From the NCBI GenBank assembly GCA_937910305.1, contig CALEPS010000140.1:1-64000 (forward strand): 64,000 nt of DNA, read 5' to 3'. The notes below the pieces were generated by a model. The model was not told the DNA's origin, did no database searches, and worked only from the letters and a program-made list of their open reading frames with translations. Shown here in pieces: positions 40,519 to 48,777 of the stretch. The position numbers and the translations under genes were made by a program. The stretch's first letter is position 1. Each line of letters starts with the position of its first letter. The stretch is from an uncultured Bacteroidales bacterium (GTDB lineage Bacteria; Bacteroidota; Bacteroidia; Bacteroidales; Paludibacteraceae).

Positions 40519-40906
40519 ATCGCTTGATGTGTCCAGAATGTGAGGATAAGTAATAATCGTTCCGTGCGAATGTGAGGATTAGCAATAATCATTCCGTATA
40601 AATATACGGATAAGTAATAATCGTTCCGCATAAATATGCGGATTAGAACAGGACCTGGACGACTGCCTTGACTTGGCAGTCGGAAAAGGGAAGGCTGGCG
40701 GGGAGCCTAAGCCGACCGAGAGGATGGACGACGTGATTCGACTTTTGTGTCGAGAACGCGACCATCACGGGACCATGTCCCGAGAACGGCCTAAGAAAAG
40801 TACAATCAGAACAATAGCGAAGCATATTCCATACCCCTCTATATATAGTCATAAAAGAGGCAAAATCTATCACCTCGTTTGCAACTTTTTTTATTTTTAA
40901 AATAAA
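40519..40906. other. Non-coding gap with hairpin array and duplicated segment
   Basis: No gene seen. It contains a 32-nt tandem hairpin array (40538-40647), a GC-rich stretch with the ACTGCCTTGACTTGGCAGT palindrome shared with the 3.1 kb region, and the right direct repeat that runs into the end of the PLD gene. Confidence 0.6.
40538..40647. repeat. 32-nt tandem repeat with covarying hairpins
   Basis: Three full units and a part: linkers ATAAGTAATAATCGTT alternate with CCGTGCGAATGTGAGG, CCGTATAAATATACGG and CCGCATAAATATGCGG. The stem bases differ between units but pair within each of the last two. Confidence 0.75.
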
Positions 40907-40940
40907 TTATGAGTTTATTCTATCGCTACAATAATCTTTT
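40831..40940. repeat. Right direct repeat flanking the ATPase gene
   Basis: About 100 bases matching the left copy, extending over the stop codon and last dozen codons of the PLD nuclease gene. Confidence 0.75.
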
Positions 40941-41425
40941 CGTCCACATTTAGCGCAGAAAGTACCTTCCCAGACTTGGTCGAAGTGGCTCATGGCGGAA
41001 TCAATGAATCCCGGTTCGTCCGTAAGGATACCTGCCTCGAAATTGCGGTTAGCAGCGGATTTCATACCCATACCTGCCCCTGTCAGATTGGCTGATCCAA
41101 TATAGACGATTTCGCTGTCGATAGCGATGATTTTCATGTGAACACGCGGACAGAGCCGGCGTTCCAGACGCTTCCACAGAAGCGGGTATTTGTCGAAATC
41201 TTCGCGAAAAGCCGTTCCCGGTTCTTTGGCATGAAGCAGACGCACCTCTACACCGCGTTTCAGCAGATCGCGGAGTATTTGCAGAAAAGGCACAGCATCA
41301 TCCTTACCCTGCATAACATACAGGTCTTTGAGGTCAGCGGTCGCTATCCATAGCAACCTTCGCGCTTTGCACATCCGCGAAACGACCTCGGAATAATGTT
41401 CCGTATCGGCTATATAAGTGGTCAT
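40907..41425 (-). CDS. Phospholipase D-like nuclease, single HKD domain
   Basis: A 172-residue PLD-superfamily protein. The active motif is H-M-K-I-I-A-I-D-S-E-I-V-Y-I-G-S-A-N-L-T-G-A-G. A single HxKxxxxD motif implies a dimer, as in Nuc-type endonucleases. The C-terminus carries a small zinc-knuckle-like C-A-K-C-G-R-K-D-Y-C. It overlaps the WYL regulator gene by four bases and is the last gene of an apparent five-gene operon. PLD nucleases occur in several phage-defence systems, so a defensive role is possible but not shown. Confidence 0.85.
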   Translation of the reverse strand: MTTYIADTEHYSEVVSRMCKARRLLWIATADLKDLYVMQGKDDAVPFLQILRDLLKRGVEVRLLHAKEPGTAFREDFDKYPLLWKRLERRLCPRVHMKIIAIDSEIVYIGSANLTGAGMGMKSAANRNFEAGILTDEPGFIDSAMSHFDQVWEGTFCAKCGRKDYCSDRINS

Positions 41426-42330
41426 GGTTTACTTTTTTCGTACAGAGAGAGGGTTTGGTGGATGATATTATGCAATTCGTCGCGGACGGAGGCTGGAGAG
41501 AGGACTTCTAATTTCTCTCGATGCCAGAGGAGCTGCTGATAAAAATTATAGCACGGAACGAGATCCATTTCAAAGTCCGTCCACTCGTCGGTTCGCTCTA
41601 TCTCTCGTTGCGATTCATGAATAGGCAACGCACGCACATAATCAGCCTGCGTGCCATAGACGCGGAGACGGATGGTGACAGGATGCTGGTCGTCGCTGTG
41701 GTTGATGCCAAAACTGCCTTTGAAATAGTCCTGCACGGAGATATTGGAGGAAGGCTGCATTTCGTGCTCCGTAATGACTATGTTCTCCATGCGTTCGAGT
41801 GCAAAAACCGATTGGCCGTGGTGATGGTTGTCCGGCTCTGCCACCAGATACCAACGCCTTTCCCATGTACGCAAGAAATACGGGATTGCCACCAAGTGTT
41901 TCTTGGTCTGTTTGTTGAACGACCAATAATCAAACTCAATGCCTTTGCCTGCGTCGATGGCTTCCAAAACAGGCTGCACGTTCACAATGCCGGTTGGCGA
42001 ATCGGTAAGCATGATCCGGTCGCGATGCTTGATAGCCAACTCGGACATGCCTTCGATATGAAAAGCCGAAAGCAGATACTCATAAAGCGACTGATTGCCT
42101 TTGTTGTAGTCGTTCTTGATCAGGTAGTATTTCTGCGTGGCGGCGTTGTACTCGATGTAACAAGGAAAATTGAGAAGAATATAATCCTTGTACCGCAAGA
42201 ATGTCCGCGGCTGTATGTCGCTTTCGTATAGGGACGAATAGCGGTAGTGCTCATTGATCTCTTTCAGACTCATTGCCCCTCTCCGTTCCAAGAGGTCAAT
42301 GAGATACAGGCATTTCTGGAGTTTGGACAT
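41422..42330 (-). CDS. WYL-domain transcriptional regulator
   Basis: A 302-residue protein with an N-terminal winged helix (K-C-L-Y-L-I-D-L-L-E-R-R-G-A-M-S-L-K-E-I) and a central WYL domain (I-E-F-D-Y-W-S-F, P-Y-F-L-R-T-W-E-R-R-W-Y-L-V-A-E). A C-terminal WCX-like segment follows. WYL proteins bind nucleic-acid ligands and often regulate defence genes. It is tightly coupled to the PLD nuclease (4-base overlap) and starts one base after the preceding gene's stop. Confidence 0.88.
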   Translation of the reverse strand: MSKLQKCLYLIDLLERRGAMSLKEINEHYRYSSLYESDIQPRTFLRYKDYILLNFPCYIEYNAATQKYYLIKNDYNKGNQSLYEYLLSAFHIEGMSELAIKHRDRIMLTDSPTGIVNVQPVLEAIDAGKGIEFDYWSFNKQTKKHLVAIPYFLRTWERRWYLVAEPDNHHHGQSVFALERMENIVITEHEMQPSSNISVQDYFKGSFGINHSDDQHPVTIRLRVYGTQADYVRALPIHESQREIERTDEWTDFEMDLVPCYNFYQQLLWHREKLEVLSPASVRDELHNIIHQTLSLYEKSKP

Positions 42331-42331
42331 A

Positions 42332-43603
42332 TTATGAGAATTCGTACTTAACTTTGCTCTTTTCGTCTATAGCAAGGGATAAACCGGAGAAATCTAAATT
42401 ATTAATATGAGCAAAAAACACATCTTTTTTATAGTCTTTTGCAAAATCTAGGTATATACTTTGAGGCGGTATATAGTCATCTGTTAGTTTATTATAGCCT
42501 TGTATTTCTAATGTTTTTGCTCCCCAAAAGAACAGACACCCAGGTTCTTCTATGTCAAATGAGTTATTAGGTATGAGAAAATTCTGTTTCTTACTACGAC
42601 GAATTATCGTAACATTTACAAATTTATCTTTAGGAAGAGCTCTTTCTTTCTCCTTTTTTTGCAATTTATTATATACTTCACAATATTTGCTAAGAGTTTT
42701 GTGATACAATGGATATGAAGCACATTCGCTATATAGTGTTTCAAGAAAATCTTTGTGCATTTCCATTAACTGTAAATGATCCGACTTAGGCGTCATAATT
42801 GCGCTTATGTAGTTTTGTGCCTCGCTTATTTCATTTTCCCCAGCATTTCTATATGTTTGTATTTGAACGCATGTATCATATCTATTGCAAAAACAAGTTC
42901 TGCATTTATTACGTCTCACATTACACCCTTCACAATCTCCATCACAATCTGGGTCACAATGACTATAGTCCCATCCGCTACAATCACCACATAAACTACT
43001 AGTTGGAATTTCTTGAAGATAAGACCATCTGTGTAAGATAAGTTTCTTAAGATTTTTGATGGTTATACGTTCTTGTGGAGACCAGCTCAAAGCATAGCGG
43101 GTTTTATTTAATAATATCAGCAGGTCACTTCCTGCCGTGGTTATTATGAGATCTTTCTCTTGATAAACATGTTTGTTATCATTTGTATCGTATAATACTA
43201 TCTCCTGACAGTCCCTTTTGTCAATCATTCGATGCGCTACTTCATTTCTCGGAATAGGCTCTCCTAAGACGAACCATGACTGAAATTGCATGGGGATTGG
43301 GATTATACAACTTCGATCATATTTTACCTGTGAAATCCGTGCAATATGTTTAGTCTTAAACCATGCGTATAGATTTTTGTCTTCATCCTTAAAAATATAT
43401 ACACTATCTTTTAAGAATGACTCATAAAAGGTTGCGACATCTTCTGAAACCGATCCACTTTCACCAGAAAAAGTTTGTTGAAATGTTTTCTCTAGGAGAT
43501 CATTAAGTTTTGCAGCTTCATCCACAAACCTTTTTTCAGGGTACATATTCTGTTTTTCACCCGAATAGTATCCAACTAATTTTAATTTAATGTCAAAATT
43601 CAT
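42332..43603 (-). CDS. Cys-rich protein of unknown function
   Basis: A 423-residue protein not recognised. Near residues 203-245 there is a dense cysteine cluster (C-G-D-C, H-C-D-P-D-C-D-G-D-C-E-G-C, C-R-T-C-F-C) that probably binds two or three zinc ions or an Fe-S cluster. The N-terminal part has predicted beta strands (S-W-F-V-L-G-E-P-I). Coding sequence is clearly AT-richer than the flanking core genes, which suggests horizontal origin. It lies third in the minus-strand operon ahead of WYL and PLD genes and could be the recognition or effector component. No signal peptide or membrane helix is seen. Confidence 0.7.
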   Translation of the reverse strand: MNFDIKLKLVGYYSGEKQNMYPEKRFVDEAAKLNDLLEKTFQQTFSGESGSVSEDVATFYESFLKDSVYIFKDEDKNLYAWFKTKHIARISQVKYDRSCIIPIPMQFQSWFVLGEPIPRNEVAHRMIDKRDCQEIVLYDTNDNKHVYQEKDLIITTAGSDLLILLNKTRYALSWSPQERITIKNLKKLILHRWSYLQEIPTSSLCGDCSGWDYSHCDPDCDGDCEGCNVRRNKCRTCFCNRYDTCVQIQTYRNAGENEISEAQNYISAIMTPKSDHLQLMEMHKDFLETLYSECASYPLYHKTLSKYCEVYNKLQKKEKERALPKDKFVNVTIIRRSKKQNFLIPNNSFDIEEPGCLFFWGAKTLEIQGYNKLTDDYIPPQSIYLDFAKDYKKDVFFAHINNLDFSGLSLAIDEKSKVKYEFS

Positions 43604-43705
43604 AATAAACTATAACTTAAACATTATTCGCTGTGTATACAAATTTTTTAGTTATATATTCTAAATGTCACTAAGAAATCGCATTTCTTTAGTGGGTATA
43701 GGGGA

Positions 43706-44014
43706 TCATACATATTGAGGTTTTAACACCAAGGATGTAGATAATTTATACTCTGCGCACAAATCTTTAATTTTAGCTACGAGATCTTGTTTCTCCAAAT
43801 CATGCTGTTTTTTGAAATTATTCATTTTTTGAACAAATTCATCTGTTAACTTTTGAGCTAATTCTTCATCATGTCGTTTCAAAAATTCCTTATGAACGTT
43901 CTCTTTGTAGTGAGATACAACAACTGTTGTTAAAGTGCTGGCTACAATAATTGCACCAATAACAGTCACAATACCTTTCCAGTTTTCAGTTAAAAATTTC
44001 AAAATGTTACCCAT
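43706..44014 (-). CDS. Small membrane-anchored coiled-coil protein
   Basis: A 102-residue protein with a single N-terminal membrane helix (about residues 12-34, W-K-G-I-V-T-V-I-G-A-I-I-V-A). A charged, probably coiled-coil region (residues 38-80, rich in K and E) follows. No family recognised. It starts 11 bases after the preceding gene's stop and 102 bases before the next start, so it fits in the same operon. It may anchor a complex to the membrane. Confidence 0.65.
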   Translation of the reverse strand: MGNILKFLTENWKGIVTVIGAIIVASTLTTVVVSHYKENVHKEFLKRHDEELAQKLTDEFVQKMNNFKKQHDLEKQDLVAKIKDLCAEYKLSTSLVLKPQYV

Positions 44015-44025
44015 AATCTTAATAT

Positions 44026-45225
44026 TTATAAATTGTTAATATATTCTGTTGCGTGTATAACGACATACTCGTGTCTTAATTGGTTAATAATTACCTCATT
44101 GTTTATAATTGTTTTCACAGAATGCAACACATTGCCAAAACTATAGCCTTGTATAGCTAGTTTTATATCTGATGATATTAGTTTCCTGACCATATAAACA
44201 TTTTCTCCCAATATGGCACCATCATTAATAAATGTTTCGATCTTTTTTAATCGAGTCTGCAAACATTGTTCATCACAAACACCCTTTTCCACATTTTTCC
44301 ACCAAAATTCTCTTGCTACTAAGACACCATAATCAACCATTTTTGCAACTATATATTCAGTAGTATTACTTGCCAGAACTAAAGAATCCATTCCTAAATA
44401 TAACTGCATTCTACGCGATATGTCAGGAGATATAACTCCAGTAAATGGGATAGGTAAACTATGAGCTGTTTTTACGTCAGACATGAGATGCATTAATTCT
44501 TTAATAATCGCTGTTCCAAGAGCTTTAAACCCCTCTTGGTAATCATTTTGGACCCTATTAATAATACTAATGAACATTTCTCGTGTATCTGCTCGTTCAT
44601 ACAGTTTATCCATCACTCCTTTAGCTGGTTCTAATTCACTCCTCAGCATAGTACCGACATGATAAGTTTTGAAAGGTAGAATATTTTCAAAAGAGACTCC
44701 AGTTGATAAGGTAATAGTATTTGTCATTATATTAGCTGTGCCAAAAATAAATCCAAGAATAGGGTCGTGCCCAATCGTTTTAAAACGATGATTCATACCG
44801 CCCAAACTTACTTCAGATTTAATTTCCGCGTTACTAGAAGTAATAGCGTCATAAGGAACGGGATTAGCTATAATTTGTGGAATAGAAGCGAAATATTTCT
44901 CTGTGCGCTGAGACTTCTCTTTTTTACCCAGATGTACTTTTTTAGCTGCCTCTTTATCACTAATCCTATCTATTTTCATTGCTCTAAAGATATGGCTTAC
45001 GATTTCCCGAATAGTAATTCCTACAACGACAAAAGCAATATCAGTATCTGTTAATTCAGAATTTCGCTCAAAATCCTCATGGATAGAGACTATCCTTGGA
45101 GGTAATTTCTTTATGCCTTCTTCGAAAGTATCAAATGTACGCATTTGTTCGTCTATGCGCATCTCATATTCATCCATAATACCTTGCAGTTTGGACGAAA
45201 AATTCTCATTATTAGATATTTCCAT
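44026..45225 (-). CDS. Unknown 399-residue protein, first gene of accessory operon
   Basis: Not recognised. The middle has a striking G-H-D-P-I-L-G-F-I-F-G-T-A-N-I-M-T-N segment (about residues 155-173) followed by F-K-T-Y-H-V-G-T, which looks like a conserved core. The rest is largely helical, with amphipathic segments and no clear membrane anchor. AT-rich composition matches the other members of the operon. A TTG-N20-TACCTTTG promoter lies about 95 bases upstream. As lead gene of a group containing a WYL regulator and a PLD nuclease, it could be a phage sensor or effector; this is inference. Confidence 0.65.
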   Translation of the reverse strand: MEISNNENFSSKLQGIMDEYEMRIDEQMRTFDTFEEGIKKLPPRIVSIHEDFERNSELTDTDIAFVVVGITIREIVSHIFRAMKIDRISDKEAAKKVHLGKKEKSQRTEKYFASIPQIIANPVPYDAITSSNAEIKSEVSLGGMNHRFKTIGHDPILGFIFGTANIMTNTITLSTGVSFENILPFKTYHVGTMLRSELEPAKGVMDKLYERADTREMFISIINRVQNDYQEGFKALGTAIIKELMHLMSDVKTAHSLPIPFTGVISPDISRRMQLYLGMDSLVLASNTTEYIVAKMVDYGVLVAREFWWKNVEKGVCDEQCLQTRLKKIETFINDGAILGENVYMVRKLISSDIKLAIQGYSFGNVLHSVKTIINNEVIINQLRHEYVVIHATEYINNL

Positions 45226-45563
45226 TAAAAATTGTGAATATGGTTGTTTTTATTATAATCCTTTCATACGACATGTTTATACGCGCTAGACACTTCTTTT
45301 ATGCAGGCATTTCGCCTGCAAAGGTACTGCTTTTTTTCGAGATATACAAGGGTTGGGTGATTTTTACCGGAAAATCTTGACAATCCTGAAAGTCCGGAAA
45401 ATCCTGAATACAAGACCGCTATGCTAATCCGGAAGACGGTTTCGTTACTGTGTTTTCCCTTTTTCGATTCGCTTATCTTGTGTTAATCCTGTGTTGGATA
45501 CTCACGCTTGGAAGGGGGTAGTGCGGGAGGTATGTTTGTGCGGTTGCGATCGGAAGAGAGAGC
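45226..45563. other. Intergenic region with promoter and short repeats
   Basis: Contains the operon promoter, a GCAGGC-atttc-GCCTGC hairpin (45303-45319) at the likely transcript start, and AATCCTGAAAGTCCGGAAA-type near repeats. No gene seen. Confidence 0.55.
45319..45349 (-). promoter_or_regulatory. Promoter of the five-gene accessory operon
   Basis: On the minus strand: TTG, 20 bases, TACCTTTG. A GCAGGC/GCCTGC hairpin abuts the -7 box and could be an operator or 5' stem. Confidence 0.7.
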
Positions 45564-46403
45564 TTAGGTGAGATTGCGGTAATTGGTAGAGAGATCTTTG
45601 GTGAGATTGCGGTAATTGGCAGAGAGATCTTTGGTGAGGTTGCGGTAATTGGCAGAGGATTTCCAACGGTCTATTTCATAGGCGCGCTGGCAGTTCTGCG
45701 GATGGGAGAAAAACATCTCACGGCATGCCTGCTGTACGCGGTCCAAGAAAGAAGCGTTCTTCATTTCGTTATATTTCCTGCCTTGTTCGACTAACTGATA
45801 CGGGTCGCCTTGTATTTCAGACAAGCCGCTTGTGAGTTTGAGAAAAGCGGACTGAAATACCTGTTCGCCGACAACTGCCGCTGCACAACGATCCGCCGAA
45901 TACTCACTCGTACGGCTCCAGTACTGCAAAGCACAATAGGCAGGGAAAGCAAGTGATTCGGTGATAACTTGCGCTGCTTTTCCCATATCTTCAATGATAT
46001 ACAGCAGGGTCTTGTAAAGCGTGTGACGGCAGAGGATATGTCCGCACTCATGCGCCATGACACTTTGGAGTTCGGGAAGGGAGAGACGTTCCACCAGCGA
46101 ACTGCTCAAAGCGACAAAAATACGAGTGTCGCCATACGTATAAGCGTTCATCACCGGGTCGTTATAGACATACAGCTCCGGCTCATCGATGCCGACGCGG
46201 TTGACCACTTCGCGGAAAGCGGTATATACTTTCGGCAAGTTGTCGGGCGTGACACGGAGCATCGTACCAAGGTTCTCTCCGCGCATGATACGCTCGTCGC
46301 CTTTCTCCATGAAGTACTTGACCAGCGTGTTAAATCCACGCGCCTGTTTGAGCACCTGCAATGCCTTGGCATCGGCAGGGTGCATGATCTGAGAAGCTTT
46401 CAT
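45564..46403 (-). CDS. M48-family metalloprotease with C-terminal tandem repeats
   Basis: A 279-residue M48-like protease. The zinc motif M-A-H-E-C-G-H-I-L-C-R-H is near residue 116 and the third ligand region is E-Y-S-A-D-R-C-A-A. The preceding Y-N-D-P-V-M-N-A-Y-T-Y-G is typical. No membrane anchor is evident, unlike HtpX. The last 30 residues are three copies of S-A-N-Y-R-N-L-T-K-D-L, encoded by a 33-base tandem repeat. It overlaps the YaaW-like gene by four bases, so the two are co-translated. Confidence 0.87.
   Translation of the reverse strand: MKASQIMHPADAKALQVLKQARGFNTLVKYFMEKGDERIMRGENLGTMLRVTPDNLPKVYTAFREVVNRVGIDEPELYVYNDPVMNAYTYGDTRIFVALSSSLVERLSLPELQSVMAHECGHILCRHTLYKTLLYIIEDMGKAAQVITESLAFPAYCALQYWSRTSEYSADRCAAAVVGEQVFQSAFLKLTSGLSEIQGDPYQLVEQGRKYNEMKNASFLDRVQQACREMFFSHPQNCQRAYEIDRWKSSANYRNLTKDLSANYRNLTKDLSTNYRNLT
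45565..45660 (-). repeat. 33-nt tandem repeat at the M48 gene 3' end
   Basis: Nearly three copies of a unit containing GATTGCGGTAATTGGCAGAG. The unit is a multiple of three, so copy number can vary without frameshift. Confidence 0.85.
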
Positions 46404-47170
46404 GCCGCCCTCCTTTCTTTGCCGTTGAAACGGTTAAGGCGCATGTACGCCACTTGCAGCACGGCAGGGATGCAGACGCGGTAAGCCGGCGAGGTGATGT
46501 CATAGACCGTCCACGCGCCCAGCGCAATCCAGCCGACGGGACCTAAAACGCCGCCTACAGCACGTGTGGCTGTCTCAATGCCTGCCGTTGCCACTCCGCG
46601 GACGGTAATGATCTCCACTATATATTGAATTACACGGGCAGCTATGCGCGTGAGTACGGCTCTGCTTGTACGGACAGCCATGAGCAATGCAGCGGTCAAG
46701 GCTTGGCGCGTGAGCGTCTTGTCGGGTATGCCGTTCTCGTTGGCAAGCAGGCGGAGTTCGCGCTCGGACATGCGGTTCAGCGTGTCCCGGCAGAGCGTGG
46801 TGAGCAGGTTGTGCTCCATCTTGGTTACCGTGTCGTGGTCGGAGACGCGGACATCCATCTGTTTGCAGACACGGCGAAGCACGGTGGCGTACGAATCCGG
46901 CTCGCGTTTCCAGAAGGTAGAGAGGGTATTGGAACCGTATTTGAGTAACTCGTTGCTGATCTGCGGGACAAGAAACAGCATATCTTCCGGATAGTTGCGG
47001 TTATACGCATCGGTGGAAGTCAGCTGCTCCGTGATGCGGATGTTGCCGAGGCGGTCATGCGTGAGGATGTCGCAGAGGACGCGCAGATCCTCGTTCTCAC
47101 AGGAAGAGAGAAATTGTAAATCTTTGTCTGTGGTCTTTGCCTTTTTGGCACGATAAACTTCGTTTTTCAT
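46400..47170 (-). CDS. YaaW/UPF0174-like protein with DUF3944 N-terminus
   Basis: A 256-residue protein. D-K-D-L-Q-F-L-S-S-C-E-N-E-D-L-R-V-L-C-D-I-L resembles the DUF3944 N-terminal module that accompanies UPF0174 (YaaW) proteins. The C-terminal 70 residues have two hydrophobic helices (A-L-L-M-A-V-R-T, V-G-W-I-A-L-G-A-W-T-V-Y-D-I). Function unknown. It is the first gene of a pair with the M48 protease and might be its substrate or membrane partner. Its first 24 bases nearly equal those of the DPP III gene. Confidence 0.7.
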   Translation of the reverse strand: MKNEVYRAKKAKTTDKDLQFLSSCENEDLRVLCDILTHDRLGNIRITEQLTSTDAYNRNYPEDMLFLVPQISNELLKYGSNTLSTFWKREPDSYATVLRRVCKQMDVRVSDHDTVTKMEHNLLTTLCRDTLNRMSERELRLLANENGIPDKTLTRQALTAALLMAVRTSRAVLTRIAARVIQYIVEIITVRGVATAGIETATRAVGGVLGPVGWIALGAWTVYDITSPAYRVCIPAVLQVAYMRLNRFNGKERRAA

Positions 47171-47250
47171 AATTTTGCCCTTTCATTTTGTAAATCGGTG
47201 GCAAAATTACTACATGAGGCGGACAAAAGGTGTCCGAGGTGCAAAAAAAA

Positions 47251-47290
47251 TGTCGGTCTTGTCTCGGTCTTGTGCCGCTCATCGGTCGGT
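47251..47290. repeat. CGGTC-type dispersed repeat
   Basis: TGTCGGTCTTGTCTCGGTCT then TGTGCCGCTCATCGGTCGGT. A diverged copy of the 44-nt repeat found at 48.73 and 50.40 kb. Confidence 0.65.
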
Positions 47291-47325
47291 GATGAGGATA
47301 ATCCTTTCGTCCTATTATAAAAGAA

Positions 47326-47354
47326 AAGCGGTAAACCGCTTTGGATTACCGCTT
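47326..47354 (-). terminator. Intrinsic terminator of ATPase (2)
   Basis: AAGCGGTAA and TTACCGCTT form a 9-bp stem. On the minus strand the stem is followed by TTCTTTTAT. It lies just after the ATPase stop codon. Confidence 0.65.
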
Positions 47355-47376
47355 GTAAATGGATTTGTTATACGGA

Positions 47377-48576
47377 TTAGTAGAGCAGGCCGAACATCCA
47401 TAATGGGATTTTGTTTTCAAATCCCATGTCAATGCCGTCAGCAACGACATAACTATTCGGAATCTTGGCAATCTGCCCAAAGCCTTTGCTTTTGCCCCCG
47501 ACTTCAAACAAATACTGCTTGTCTGCTACAATATCTCCTTTCTGTGGCATGGCAATCTTGTGTCCCTTCGCCAACATGGAGGCGCAGAATGTCTCACGCA
47601 TAGTGCCGGTATCGGCATTAGGAGACAAAGCATACATCAGGTTCGTGTTGTTGAACAAAATCTTCTCCGGCTTATTGATCTGTTCCCAATCTTCAGAAGC
47701 CGCATATAACCGGCGAATTAAGGCCGCTTGATCCAATAGTTCGATTAGTTTAAGCAGCACATTCCGCGAAGCGTTCAGCGATTTGCCCAATGCGGAAATG
47801 TTTAGCGTATATGGATTTTGCTGCGCCAAGACAGCCAACAGAGGCTTGATTTTATATACTGATTCGTATTCCAAATTGGAGACTGCAGGTATCTCATTGA
47901 AAATAATCGTGTCAATGACTTGGCTTAATCGTTCTCCGAAGTTCATGGACTCATCACGGTAGAACGGATAATACCCTTCTTTGATATAGCGCTCAAAATG
48001 CAGCAATACTTTGACATTCTGCTTAATCGTGATGTCCCGACTGATTTCTATATGGTGGTTAACCAGCTCCTCCAATGACACAACCGGCAAATCTGCAACA
48101 TCTTCCATTTTGAGATACTCGCGGAAACTCATGCCTTGCATTGTATATACGCGGCAGCGACGGGACAAATCGTACATCTGATGAATAATATCCAAGGCAT
48201 TACTGCCAGTTACTACTACATGTAATTTAGGGTAGCCATCATAGATGTTTTTGAGTTCTTGCGCCCAATTCCCATACTTGTGTATCTCGTCCAAAAACAG
48301 ATGTGTTATATCATGCGTGTACGCATATTCCGCCAGGTCTAGCAGCGTGTGAGATGCAAACCAAAAATGATCTACAGAGCAATACAGCACTTTGCTTTTA
48401 TCCGGGAATGTATGCAGAATATGCTGCATCAGCATGGTCGTTTTTCCGGAACCTTTCGGTCCGCGAATCAGAATAAGTTGGTTATTCCAATTAATCTCGT
48501 TATACAAATAACGCATCTGCGTGAATCCGGAATAACGATCCAATAATCTGTAAAAGAAATTAACTAATTGCTCCAT
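47377..48576 (-). CDS. AAA ATPase, DUF4143-type relative (2)
   Basis: A 399-residue AAA_14 ATPase: Walker A G-P-K-G-S-G-K-T-T, Walker B H-L-F-L-D-E-I-H-K, sensor V-T-G-S-N-A-L-D. A C-terminal helical/winged region (Y-T-L-N-I-S-A-L-G-K-S-L-N-A-S-R-N-V-L) follows. I start at M-E-Q-L-V-N-F; upstream codons overlap the promoter. Function of this variable-cargo family is unknown. It has its own promoter and terminator. Confidence 0.87.
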   Translation of the reverse strand: MEQLVNFFYRLLDRYSGFTQMRYLYNEINWNNQLILIRGPKGSGKTTMLMQHILHTFPDKSKVLYCSVDHFWFASHTLLDLAEYAYTHDITHLFLDEIHKYGNWAQELKNIYDGYPKLHVVVTGSNALDIIHQMYDLSRRCRVYTMQGMSFREYLKMEDVADLPVVSLEELVNHHIEISRDITIKQNVKVLLHFERYIKEGYYPFYRDESMNFGERLSQVIDTIIFNEIPAVSNLEYESVYKIKPLLAVLAQQNPYTLNISALGKSLNASRNVLLKLIELLDQAALIRRLYAASEDWEQINKPEKILFNNTNLMYALSPNADTGTMRETFCASMLAKGHKIAMPQKGDIVADKQYLFEVGGKSKGFGQIAKIPNSYVVADGIDMGFENKIPLWMFGLLY

Positions 48577-48672
48577 GTCTTTACCTTTTAAGGGTGAATA
48601 ATTAAGCTGATTTGTGTTTTCAAAAGTAATATAGCAAACTGATATTTTACTTTTTAAAGTTAAAAATCGCTG

Positions 48673-48703
48673 CAAAGTTACAATAAAAAAATGACATACG
48701 CAA
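48673..48703 (-). promoter_or_regulatory. Promoter for ATPase (2)
   Basis: On the minus strand: TTG, 20 bases, TAACTTTG. Confidence 0.6.
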
Positions 48704-48731
48704 GAACGTACATCATTTTTGTGCTATTTTT

Positions 48732-48777
48732 CTTCTCTCGGTCTTCTCTCGGTTGTGAGTCGGTCATCGGTCGGTGG
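48732..48777. repeat. CGGTC-type 44-nt dispersed repeat
   Basis: TCTCTCGGTCTTCTCTCGGT then TGTGAGTCGGTCATCGGTCG. One mismatch from the copy at 50.40 kb over 44 bases. Confidence 0.85.

Noticed and set aside
40538..40647. Possible CRISPR array
   Set aside because: The 32-nt units are contiguous, without unique spacers, and no cas genes are near.
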